Origin: Tricholoma matsutake
Lineage: Eukaryota > Basidiomycota > Agaricomycetes > Agaricales > Tricholomataceae
NCBI GenBank assembly: GCA_026075535.2
Contig: AP026538.1
Span: 4,092,001 to 4,156,000, forward strand
Direction: 5' to 3'
Length of the DNA stretch: 64,000 bases
Part shown: in pieces, positions 10,901 to 20,341 of the stretch
Layout: each line of letters begins with the position of its first letter
How positions within the stretch are numbered: the stretch's first letter is position 1
Program-made: the position numbers and the translations under genes
Notes under the pieces: model-generated
What the model was told of the DNA's origin: nothing
The model's input: the letters and a program-made list of their open reading frames with translations, nothing else
Database searches by the model: none

Positions 10901-11299
10901 GAGGATGGGGATTTAATGGAGGCATGTCTTTGAGGGGATCGCCCTCAATGCATCAAATAATTTGAAACTGATCGGGTAGTTCAGCCACAATGGGATTGAC
11001 CTTCTGTGCGACTGGTTTATACTTCTTCTTTGTCAATAAATAACTAGACTGGCAATTGTTGGAAATAACGGAGGAAGGGGAAACATATGATGAAGAGGTT
11101 TGCATAGGTATGAACACCATCGAGGCGTTTCGAGGAATGTGGAACTCATCGCATGCAGATAAATATAAGTTGGAAAGCATTGCAGATAATTCTTCAGAGG
11201 AGTCAATTTTGGGGATATTTGCAGTGTGTTCAATAAATATAGAGGAATCAGAAGAGTCAAATGAAATAATGAAAGCGCACTGTTCTGAAATTTCATTCT

Positions 11300-11848
11300 C
11301 TAATGCTGAAAATCCTCATGAACTACTTTTCGATGACAATGCGATCTAGGGATCAAAGGAATGGTAGCGGTCCGAGTTGAGTTTGGATCACAGATCGTGA
11401 TTGTTTGGGCTTCATTCCAATAATTTCTAATGACACTTTCTGTTAGGACATCAAATGGTCGTCCGAGTAGAATATCGTAAGCTGGGTCCCGAATAACATG
11501 TATCTGCATGTATAGGGTGATTCCACCGAGATCGCAAGGCATGTTGCATGCTAAACTGAGTGTTTTGTCCACAGTGCTGTTGAGAGACTGCATCGGAAGC
11601 TGAATTGAGGAGTCGTATGCTAGACAGAGTTTGTGACAGACATCTTTGGCCATCGATATGATTGAGGAACCAGGATCAATGACGCTTTCTACCTGGTTGT
11701 TACCCTGAACATCCATAATAACTGATCTAATTGAGGAAATTTCTTTAGCGACAACAAATGGCTGAGGGATTTCACCAGGTCGAAGACTGCTAGTATAGGT
11801 CTCATACGGGTCGGGCATGATAATCATATTGGGACTGAACATGTTCAT
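11300..11848 (-). pseudogene. Aspartic protease of element B
   Basis: An open minus-strand frame of 182 codons with SVIDPGSSIISM (catalytic D-P-G; usual D-S/T-G) and DILLGRPFDVL, the paired hydrophobic-Gly motif of retropepsins. It processes Gag-Pol. The second position of the triad is Pro, another unusual residue, which I cannot tell apart from a Ser-to-Pro change in this copy alone. Confidence 0.7.
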
Positions 11849-11890
11849 GGCATTGTTTCCAGTTTGTGGTACCCATTTTGGTCATTTTGT

Positions 11891-13837
11891 TCAAACCTCA
11901 GGTGAAAGCGAGAGTAGTTCTTCTGATGTAAGTGTGATGATTGGCATCTTCATCGAGGGCGAAAAGATATTGTGTGCAATTTTCTCGTTCTGTACTGGTG
12001 TCTGTGTCGCATACGATGGTCTGTCTTTCTCCTTACCCTTCGATGCACCAGTGAAGTTCCTTTCGTGTGGTGACAAATAGGCATTCTCCCTGACTGATGC
12101 ATAAGGGTGTACCGAGGTTTGCATTGGGGGTACAGTGGTCGATGGCGAAGTGGTTGGTGTGGGAGAATTCGATGTCGATGCCAAGGTTGGAGCTGTAGTT
12201 GAAGTCGAAGGGTTGACCATTGTTGATGAAGATGTCGATGGTGCTGGGACTGGGGCAGTAGATGTCAAAGATGCAGGAATGGGGATTGTCGTGGCTGGAA
12301 CTGGACTTCGAACCTCTTTGTTCGGACGCAAAAATGGTCGACCACTTTGAAGTGCGAATATTTCTCGCTTGAGAGCTGCTATTCTATCTTTGGAGTCAGC
12401 TGTCAATGTCGAGTTATGATAAATTCCTTTTGTTTCTGATCCCAATGTAGAAACTGTGTCGGACTCTGTTATCAAAGTGATTGCAGCCGAGGTCAAATTA
12501 GTCAAAGTCAAAAGTGCCAATGGTGTGATGCTAAATAAAAGTGTGGCTGCTGGTGTTGCATCTGGGTTCTGTTTCCACCATTCATTGATGTGTTCTGCCA
12601 GGAATACTTTGAGGGGTGAATTGTCCATTTGGAAGTACGATCTTTCCTTCCGCATTTCACTTACACTTTCCTTCGTTCAAGTACGACTGACAAACCAAAC
12701 AGTCAGGGATAAAATGTCCCAATAAACCACAAAATATACAAAGAAGTGCGTCAATGTGTGCCTGTCTGTCTGCTGAATTAGCGCGAGGAGATTTAGTACC
12801 TGCGATGTGCATAGCGATGGTGCTAGCAAATCGTTTGAACATTGCATTTAGATCTTCGGCTTTGATCGTAATAGTTCCGGGTGACAAGGTGACCATATTT
12901 CTGACGTTTGATGTTGAGTGCAATGAGGAAGTCGATTGGTGGATTACTGAGTTCGATGCATTAGAGCCTGCTAGTACAAATTTTGCTGCGTCATGAATGT
13001 TGTTGAGCGGATATGGATCATTGGGATAATGATCAGGAAATTTGAGTTCGAGTCATCGCACAATTCGAGTCCATAGGCCAGGTTTGAATCCTCGAATGTA
13101 AGCTCTGCTTTGCTTGGCTTCCAAGATCCTATTCTTTGCTCATAAAAAGTGAGTAATGTTGTAGAACACCCGATAATACATTCCTAGATCGTTTGCATCA
13201 AATATCCCAACACGTAGCTGTTCTCCCACTAATTTGAACATGTCTGATATGCTCCACTTGCATTCGTCTTCCAAGCCAGGATAGAGTTTATGTACTGCCA
13301 TTCAAAACTCATTGAATGAAGTGCCGGGCTGATATTCTGGAAGCGATTCCCAGAGTTCAGAAGAGTCGATGTCAAGGTAGCGACAAGCATGTTTCTTCAT
13401 CAAGTTGGATTTGGTAACGCCACAGGTCGGGAACAATAATTCTAGCTCCTCGAAGTATCGTCAGAGCTCTTGAGGCTAAGAGTAGGGTCGAATTTTGGAG
13501 TGGTCAAATGACCACGAGCTGGCATAGTGGTTTGTGTAGTCATGAATACGATGACTCTAGGGGTAGGGGTTAAGACTTGAGTAAAGGATGGTAGAGGTGT
13601 CAAAGTTGTCATAAGGATGAATGAAGAGGTAGATGATGAGGACAAAGAAGTAGATGATGATGTTGAAGGTGATGAGATAGGTGAAGGGAATAGTCTACAA
13701 TGAGTGGATTCTGCTTCAGAAACAGGAATTAGAATATCTCCCAATTGTTTGAGAGATTCAAAGGCATGGTGAGTATCGATACAAAGGTTTCTCACTTGTG
13801 TTGGCCTAAGCCAAGAAAGTCGAGATTGGTCTGACAA
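11891..13837 (-). pseudogene. Gag region of element B
   Basis: The N-terminal part (13837-13442) starts with a Ser/Thr-rich tail and then MPARGHLTTPKFDPTL, typical of fungal gypsy gag starts. The middle is broken by many stops (13.4-12.9 kb). At 12923-12657 there is a canonical zinc knuckle C-X2-C-X4-H-X4-C (CIFCGLLGHFIPDC). Downstream 12655-11891 is Thr/Ser/Pro-rich and resumes after a TGA. Gag packages the RNA. Exact start uncertain. Confidence 0.65.
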
Positions 13838-13853
13838 TGAAATGATTCAGAAA

Positions 13854-13871
13854 CCCTTGCAGTGGGCTCCA
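13854..13871 (-). other. tRNA-type primer-binding site of B
   Basis: The minus strand reads TGGAGCCCACTGCAAGGG, starting four bases after the LTR end. The leading TGG fits the CCA end of a tRNA. Which tRNA is not determinable here. Confidence 0.6.
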
Positions 13872-13875
13872 AAAA

Positions 13876-14053
13876 TGATGATACTCAACCTGGGAAAACC
13901 ACCAAAACTGCCAATGATATTTGCACAAGTCAGAGGAAGGGTGCGAGACATTCCAAATGTTCATGGTCCAACCTATGGGAAGACAACTAGTTGGTACTAG
14001 TTGTAAAGGTAGTTCTATAAGAGAGGAAGGTGTTTGGTGTGGTCCAATGGAGT
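13876..14053 (-). mobile_element. 5' LTR of element B, first fragment
   Basis: 178 bases that match 4731-4910, then stop at AATGGAGT where the hAT-like element D begins. The rest of this LTR is at 25270-26287 in the opposite orientation, because of the later inversion. Confidence 0.85.
14046..14053 (+). repeat. 8-bp TSD of hAT-like D, left copy
   Basis: AATGGAGT. The partner ACTCCATC at 26280-26287 (GATGGAGT on the other strand) differs by one CpG-type change. Confidence 0.7.
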
Positions 14054-14199
14054 TAAGGCATGACACAGGTACAGGTAAACCCATGATAATATGGTTATGG
14101 GTATGCACAGTTATGGGTATGGGTCAGAAGTTGCCATACCTGGGCAATACTGTACCTGTTTCCACGGTGTTACAGGTATGATGCGGGTATGCCGGTGCT
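14054..14199 (+). mobile_element. Non-autonomous hAT-like element D, left end
   Basis: It begins TAAGGCATGACAC, which mirrors the other end, TAGGGCATGACAT at 26288. It is rich in GGGTA/GGTAC-like subterminal words (cccatg, gggtatg, ggtacagg). An 8-bp TSD plus a TAGGG-type inverted end fits the hAT superfamily. No transposase is present. Cut at 14199 by the insertion of A2. Confidence 0.65.
14195..14199 (+). repeat. TSD of A2, left copy (GTGCT)
   Basis: Directly before the A2 5' LTR. The partner AGCAC at 27282-27286 flanks the inverted A2 3' LTR. Confidence 0.75.
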
Positions 14200-14625
14200 T
14201 GTAAGGGGACTAGGGGGGTGCCCTGTGTGTTTTTCCTATTTTTTATGTTCGTCCTATATTTTTCCCCACCTCATTTCCTTCTATTCTTCATTTTCTATGA
14301 TTTTTCCGGATTTTATTACTAATTTTCCCTTGCTATCATGTTTGTACATGTTGACACTTTTATATTTAGAGGCGGAGTACCCCTTCTGACACATACCCCT
14401 TGGTATGATGTCATTCGGCGGCCTTGATCCGCCTATTTCTGCCTTTTTCTATTTTTAGGTTATATTTGATTTTTGTCGTCTTCACATATACTGGGCATCA
14501 GCAAGGGGATCCTTAGAGTTTTCTCTTCAGATTTCCCTTTGCTAGGTGCGCCCCCAATCCCTGTATTATGTAGCATAATTTTAACTTCGGATTTCCCTTT
14601 GCTAGAGGCTTAGGTTGCCCTTATA
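14200..14625 (+). mobile_element. 5' LTR of gypsy element A2 (426 bp)
   Basis: Starts TGTAAGG, ends CCTTATA. By eye it differs from the A2 3' LTR (27287-27712) at only three positions, all C/T or G/A changes at CpG, so the insertion is young. A likely TATA-like stretch (TTTTATATTTA) is near 14360. The RNA start inferred from self-priming complementarity is 14515. Confidence 0.9.
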
Positions 14626-14627
14626 GT

Positions 14628-14637
14628 AGAAAACTCT
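14628..14637 (+). other. Self-priming primer-binding site of A2
   Basis: AGAAAACTCT is the exact reverse complement of LTR bases 14515-14524 (AGAGTTTTCT); a following TAAGG could extend pairing with CCTTA after a four-base bulge. This arrangement is that of Tf1/sushi-like chromoviruses. Confidence 0.55.
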
Positions 14638-14791
14638 CCCCTAAGGCCCGAAAATCGCGAACGCGCTGCCCAAGATAGGCAGGTATGGACTGGACGATGC
14701 TTCCCAAAGCTCCACAGAGTCCCTACACACCGTTCCAGATACTCTCGCCTTTATTACGCCACCATTTTCACCAAACGCGCTCCCTAGCGAC

Positions 14792-15908
14792 ATGGACGCA
14801 TCAGAATGCTTCGATGCGCTTGAAAGCGATGTTTCCGGAATGCGCGCGCAAATCGACTCGCTTAAATCTACGATTGAAAACTTCGTTAGGACCCTCCAGG
14901 CTAACCCTATGACCAATAGTTCCCCCTTTATGACTCCAAGCGCACCCAACAATGACATTTTGCCAAACACGTCCACTAAGGAACGTGCCCAGATCAAACC
15001 GTCCCCCCCCGCCAAATTTAATGGTGCACGTGCACAGGGACGTGCATTCCTTAATTCCTGTGAGTTATACATTAGTCTCCAGTCGCATCAATTCGTCGAT
15101 GAGGCTGCAAAAATTTATTGGGCCTTCACATACATGAAATCTGAACACGCCTATCTCTATGTGGACCATATCCTACGTCAAACTAAAGAACTCGGTTCTC
15201 TACCTTTCTCCACTTGGGGTGACTTTCGAGCTGAGTTCATATGCCACTTCTGCCCCCTCAATGAACGCCACCAAGCAGTGACACGACTTGAGTCATCTGC
15301 TTACCACCAGGGACGTTGATCTGTGGACGACTATATCAATGAGTTCAAGGATTTGGTGGACATGGCAGGATATGGGAGTGGGTTACCAGTGGTGGTGAAG
15401 TTCCGACGGGGGCTCAACTGAGAAATTCAGGACCAGATTGCACAGATGTTGGAAGGGCGCCCAGCGGACGATGATATCCTTGCTTGGTATGAAGCTGCTT
15501 CACTCTGTGACAAGAACCGACTCACAAATGCGGCGTTTAATGCTGCATTCCATGCTCCAACTACCACTCATACACCCTACACCTTCAATCGAAGCCTTCC
15601 CCGCCCTAACCCCATTCCTGTTCGTCAAACTCCCACACCAGCCGTCAATGTCCCAGTACCAATGGATGTTGATGCAGCCCGCAGCCGTGCACGTAAGTTG
15701 GATCTCTGCTACCATTGTGGGGAACCTGGACACAGGGCTGGAGCATGTCCCCATCGTCAGGATATCTGCATGCTCACCCCCGAGGGATGAGATGAACTCC
15801 TGCAAGATTTGTTGGCGCTTGTAGATGTTGAGAAGCGAAGGATCAAGTTGCAGAGGAGGTTAAGCTGGAAGTTGTAGAGGAGCAGGATTTTCCTATTCGC
15901 AGCGAGTG
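14792..15908 (+). pseudogene. Gag of A2
   Basis: Start MDASECFDALES, then a coiled-coil-like region, a retrotransposon-gag domain (FNGARAQGRAFLNSCELYI ... WGDFRAEFICHFCP) and a canonical zinc knuckle CYHCGEPGHRAGAC near 15710. In-frame TGAs lie at 15317-15319, 15418-15420 and 15788-15790. The first and third are also TGA in A1, while the second is CGA in A1. A one-base deletion near 15830 alters the last codons. By comparison with A1, the gag stop TGA (15907-15909) overlaps the pol frame by a shift of minus one. Confidence 0.8.
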
Positions 15909-18895
15909 AATTGTACGCCCTCACTGCCTGTCCATAACTGCTTTGAAGTCTTGTCAGTTGAATCCCCGGAGAATGAATCCATTTCTGTGACTGCTCCCCT
16001 CTCTGACCCTTCGAAGTTGGCTAAAGACGTACCTGCTCTCCCCATCTCTCCTTCTACTCCACGTCCCAAAATTAAATCATGGGAGCATAAACTACCACGC
16101 AAGTATATTGTGGCATCCACTCCCTCTGCACATTCCTTAAACCTAGCCATCGAACTGCAGACGACCAACACTGGACAGATACTCGGTGTCTCTGCGCTCC
16201 TGGACTCTGGTGCGACTGGTCTCTTCATCGATTCCCATCTGGTACAACAACATCATCTAAATACTCGCTCACTCTCACGTCCGATACCTGTATATAACAT
16301 GGATGGATCCCCAAATGAAGCTGGTGCCATCCGAGAGGTTGCAGACCTGGTTCTCCGTTACAAAGATCATAGTGAGCATGCCCTTTTTGCTGTCACTCAA
16401 TTAGGAAAGCAAAAGGTGATTTTGGGATATCCATGGCTTCGAGACCATAACCCAGAGGTCGACTGGCGCACCGGGGAGGTTACCATGAGCCGATGTCCAT
16501 CCTGCTGTTGGACGTGTTTCACAGAAGCCAGGCAAGAACGTCGTGGACAGAAGGCGGCAATACGATGAACTCAGAAGTGTCGTGCTGGACCCCTGCCTAT
16601 ACCTGAAGTGGAATTGGAAGGGGTTCCTGATCTAATGCTGGACTCGGATGATGATGATGAGGACCCAGAGGAAGTGGAGGAGGGTGATCGGATCTTCTAC
16701 ACTGCGATTCGCTCATCGCATGAGGTGTGTGCCACATCAAACATATCCCAACGCCTCGCCGAGGCCTTCCACAAAAACAACACTGCTAAATCCTCTACTA
16801 ACTCCTTACTCCCTCATCTCCATGAGTTTGAAGACGTGTTCTCCAAGGAGTCATTCGACTCTCTTCCTGCGCGTAAGCCATGGGATCACGCGATCGAACT
16901 CACCCCCAGCACAACCCCTTCATCCTGCAAGGTCTATCCTCTCTCTCCGGAAGAACAACGGCAGCTTGACCAGTTCATCAACGAGCACCTGGCCTCTGGA
17001 CATATTTGACCATTGAAGTCACCCATGGCCTCTCCCTTTTTCTTTGTCAAGAAGAAGGATGGCTCACTTTGACTGGTTCAAGACTACAGAAGGCTCAACA
17101 ACATCACGGTCAAAAATCGCTACCCACTACCCCTCATCTCTGAACTCATAAACCAGCTCCATGGAGCCCAATACTTCACCAAGCTCGATGTCTGTTGGGG
17201 CTACAATAATGTGAGGATAAAGGAGGGAGATGAGTGGAAGGCAGCCTTTCGTACCAACCGTGGTCTTTTTGAACCGCTTGTCATGTTCTTTGGCCTTACT
17301 AATAGCCCTGCCACCTTTCAGACCATGATGAATGACATCTTCCATGACCTCATCCTTGAAGGCGTTGTCTGCATCTATCTCGATGACATCCTCATCTTCA
17401 CTCGCACGGTTGAAGAGCACCATCGCATCACGTGCCTCATCCTAGAGCGACTTCGATGGTACAAACTCTACCTTCGTCAGGACAAATGCGAGTTCGAAAG
17501 GACCAAGATCGAGTACCTCGGCCTGATTATCTCGGAGGGTCAAGTGGAGATGGATCCTATCAAGGTAAACGGGGTCACAGCTTGGCCGACGCCCATGAAC
17601 AAGAAGGAGGTGCAGTCTTTCCTGGGCTTCATCAATTTTTATCGGCGTTTTATCAAGGATTTCTCACATCATGCACGACCGCTGTTCGACTTGACAGGAA
17701 AGGAGGCATGGAGGTGGGATAATGCACAACAGGAGGCATTCAAAAAGCTTAAGGAGATGGTCACTTCCGCTCCGATCCTTACCTTTGCTGACGATTCGTG
17801 TCCTTTTCATGTAGAAGCCGACAGTTCTGACTTTGCGACGGGCGCCGTGTTGTCTCAGCAGTCTCCGGAGGACCAGAAGTGGCATCCTGTTGCGTTCTAC
17901 TCCAAAAGCCTTAGTGCTGTAGAGAGAAACTACGAGATCCATGACAAGGAGATGTTGGCAATAATGCATGCGCTTGAGGAGTGGCGACACTTCCTCGAGG
18001 GTGCCCAACACAAGGTGGAAATTTGGACGGATCACAAGAACCTCGAGTACTTCATGACGGCCAAGAAATTGAACCGTCGTCAAGCTCGTTGGTCCCTGTA
18101 TCTATCTAGATTCGACTTCTCCTTACACCACCGTCCGGGTCGCAGCATGGGGAAGACTGATGCCCTATCCCGACGTGCAGACCATGGGGATGGCAGCGGT
18201 GACAACTAAAACATTGTGCTGTTGCAGCCAGACCTGTTCACCATTTGGGCACTGGAAGGCATCGTACCCCAGGGCGAGGAGCAGGACATCCTACGTGACA
18301 TTTGTCGCGCAAACCGTAGCGGTTTACATGAGGATGTTGTCACCCGAGCTGTTAAAGAACTGAGGAAGGGATCGACCCTTTCCTTACGTGCGGCAGAGTG
18401 GGCTGAAAAGGAGGACTTGTTGTATTTCAGGGATCGCATCTATGTTCCCAATGACCCAGACCTTCGCCGGCGCATCATATCCCAACACCATGACTCACAG
18501 ATTGCTGGCCACCCCGGACGCTGGAAGACCTTGGAGCTCACCTCACGGAACTATTGGTGGCCACAAATGTCATGGCTCATTGGTCAGTATTGTCGCACTT
18601 GTGACCTTTGCTTATGCACCAAGGTTCCTCGTCGCAAGCCTATTGGTGAGCTACACCCTCTTCCTGTTCCAGAGAGTCGTTGGGATGTCATCAGCGTCGA
18701 CTTTGTGGTGGAATTGCCAGAGTCAAACGGGTTTGATGCAGTGATGTGCACAGTTGACTCAGTGGGAAAATGCGCTCACTTCATTCCCACTCACACCACT
18801 GTCAGTGCCCTAGGTGCCGCTCGACTCTACCTCCACCACGTGTGGAAATTACATGGACTTCCTGGTGCCTTCCTCTCGGATCGTGGCCCTCAGTT
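15906..18895 (+). pseudogene. Pol of A2: protease, RT, RNase H, integrase start
   Basis: One continuous frame apart from stops. Protease: SALLDSGATGLFID near 16195 and VILGYPWLRDHNPEVDW. RT: VQDYRRLNNITVKNRYPLP, FGLTNSPATFQ and IYLDDILIF (both Asp present). RNase H: FHVEADSSDFATGAVL and KTDALSRRA. Integrase: H2C2 zinc region (HHDSQIAGHPGRWKTLEL ... CRTCDLCLCTK) and VISVDFVVELP. Stops: TGA at 16566, 17007 and 17070, TAA at 18207; the 17007 and 17070 sites are also TGA in A1. Integrase is cut after SDRGPQ at 18895, the inversion breakpoint. The remaining part is at 27713-28636 on the other strand with no base missing relative to A1. Confidence 0.9.
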
Positions 18896-19400
18896 GGCTG
18901 CAAACATCAGTCAAGCTCACCATGCAAACAAAGATTGCGCAGAGGAAGACCCACTAAAGACTGGTGATAAAGTCCTCCTCGCAACAGCACACCGACGTCA
19001 AGAGTACATGCAAAACAAAGATGGCAGGTGCGCCAAGTTTATGCCAAGGTTCGACGGACCATATGAAATCCTTGAAGCATACCCTGAATCCTCCTCGTAC
19101 AAATTAAAGCTTCTGCCTTCTTCCCAAGCACACCCATCATTCCACAGCTCAAACCTTTGCCTGTTCGTAGAGAATGACAATGAGCTATTCTCTGGCTGAA
19201 AATTATCCCTGCCAAGCGCAATCATCACCATAGATGGCTCCACTGAATACTTCATTGAGCACATTTTGGACTCACAGCCTTGAGGTCGGGGCCGACACTA
19301 CCTGGTCCATTGGCAAGATTATGGTCCCGAGCACAACTTATGGCTACCCTGATCAGAGTTACTGGAAATGGAGGCACTGGAAAGTTGGGAAGCACAAGAG
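18896..19400 (+). pseudogene. Integrase C-terminus and chromodomain of element C, fused in frame to A2
   Basis: From 18896 the sequence is no longer A-type: ISQAHHANKD, KTGDKVLLAT, RCAKFMPRFDGPYEILEAYP and HPSFHSSNLCLF are the C-terminal integrase region of another gypsy family. After a TGA at 19197 the same frame reads TEYFIEHILDSQP, stop, GRGRHYLVHWQDYGPEHNLWLP, a chromodomain that would bind methylated histone tails and guide insertion. The frame runs unbroken across the A2/C junction, giving a chance chimeric integrase without its last catalytic Glu. Confidence 0.75.
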
Positions 19401-19428
19401 AGATAATTTTTTTTAAAGCATGGAAGAG

Positions 19429-19581
19429 TGTAACAAAGTTACAACCACATTTGGCTGCTTAGTCACCATCATGGTCACCTGATGTAGATCGTTCTCGTAT
19501 GACTTGTATTATCAGATTTTCACTTTTGAATTCATACTTCATTCCTGTTCATTTGTTTCGACCTTAGTGTCGGAAGTCTCA
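19429..19581 (+). mobile_element. LTR of element C (153 bp)
   Basis: TGTAAC ... CTCA directly after the C chromodomain. A second copy of the same length lies at 38834-38986. Only one side of C is preserved. Confidence 0.65.
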
Positions 19582-19735
19582 ACACATCTAACATTGGCAA
19601 CAAAACCAACAGTTTGCTTTGGAAATGGCAAAAAACACTCCCAAGCACTCCAGAGATGCAGCAGCACATGCTCGTGGATCCAGACATGCTACTCCCAATG
19701 GCAATACTAGCAGAATCTGATACAAATGTTACTTG
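19582..19735 (+). pseudogene. Fragment E, upstream part
   Basis: An open frame reading LWKWQKTLPSTPEMQQHML, VDPDMLLPMAILAESDTNV, ending TW-A at the A1 TSD. It continues in frame at 4257-4050 (minus strand) when A1 and everything nested in it is removed. Unknown function; see the entry at 4050. Confidence 0.45.
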
Positions 19736-19740
19736 GGCAT
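19736..19740 (+). repeat. TSD of A1, right copy (GGCAT)
   Basis: Reverse complement of ATGCC at 4253-4257. It is in opposite orientation because this side was inverted. Confidence 0.75.
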
Positions 19741-20176
19741 TATAAGGGCAACCTCAGCCTCTAGCAAAGGGAAATCTGAAGTTAAAATTATACTACATAT
19801 TACAGGGATTGGGGGTGCACCTAGCAAAGGGAAATCCGAAGAGAAAACTCTAAGGATCTCTTTGCCAATGCCCAGTATATGTGAAGATGGCAAAAATCAA
19901 ATAATAACCTAAAAATAGAAAAGGTGGAGATAGGCAGATCAAGGCTGCCGAATGACATCATACCAAGGGGTGGATGTCAGAAGGGGTGCTCCGCCTCTAA
20001 ATATAAAACTGTCAACATGCACAAACATGATAGAAAGGGAAATTAGTAATAAAATCTGGAAAAATCATAGAAAATGAAGAATAGAAGGAAATGAAGTGAG
20101 GAAAAATATAGAATGAACATAAAAAATAGGAGAAACACACAGGGCACCCCCCCTAGTCCCCCTTAGTCCAGTTATG
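19741..20176 (-). mobile_element. 3' LTR of gypsy element A1
   Basis: Minus-strand LTR, about 436 bp, ending CCTTATA at 19741. Its first bases are mutated (CATAACTGG instead of TGTAAGGGG). It follows a purine tract AGAGAGGGGGTGA (20177-20189). Partner of 4258-4692. Confidence 0.85.
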
Positions 20177-20341
20177 TCACCCCCTCTCTAAGATGCATCA
20201 CCCCGATGCATTTGAAATTGCATATGACCAAAGTTAGTGACTTGAATGCGATGCGGTGCAGCAGTGTGCCATCGGTGGAATTCCTGGACTAACCAAGGGG
20301 CATTCACATCAGACTCTTTGACCCATGAGTTCTCCTCATAC

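Larger units (their letters stand above)
5916..13875 (-). mobile_element. Internal region of gypsy element B
   Basis: On the minus strand from 13875 down: primer site, gag, protease, reverse transcriptase, RNase H, integrase (ends near 7775), then an antisense gene and the polypurine tract. With both LTRs the element is about 10.3 kb. It lacks a recognisable chromodomain; the integrase end resembles fungal gypsy types with a GGAYIVCELDGSVLHRP segment. Multiple TGA/TAG stops and frame breaks show it is dead. Confidence 0.85.

Noticed and set aside
12135..12350. Plus-strand open frame with regular Val/Gly/Asp pattern
   Set aside because: It is the antisense shadow of the Thr/Ser/Pro-rich gag part of element B.
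15875..15910. Programmed frameshift heptamer between gag and pol of A
   Set aside because: Pol is in the minus-one frame with a short overlap, but I see no proper X-XXY-YYZ slippery site, and A2 has an indel nearby.
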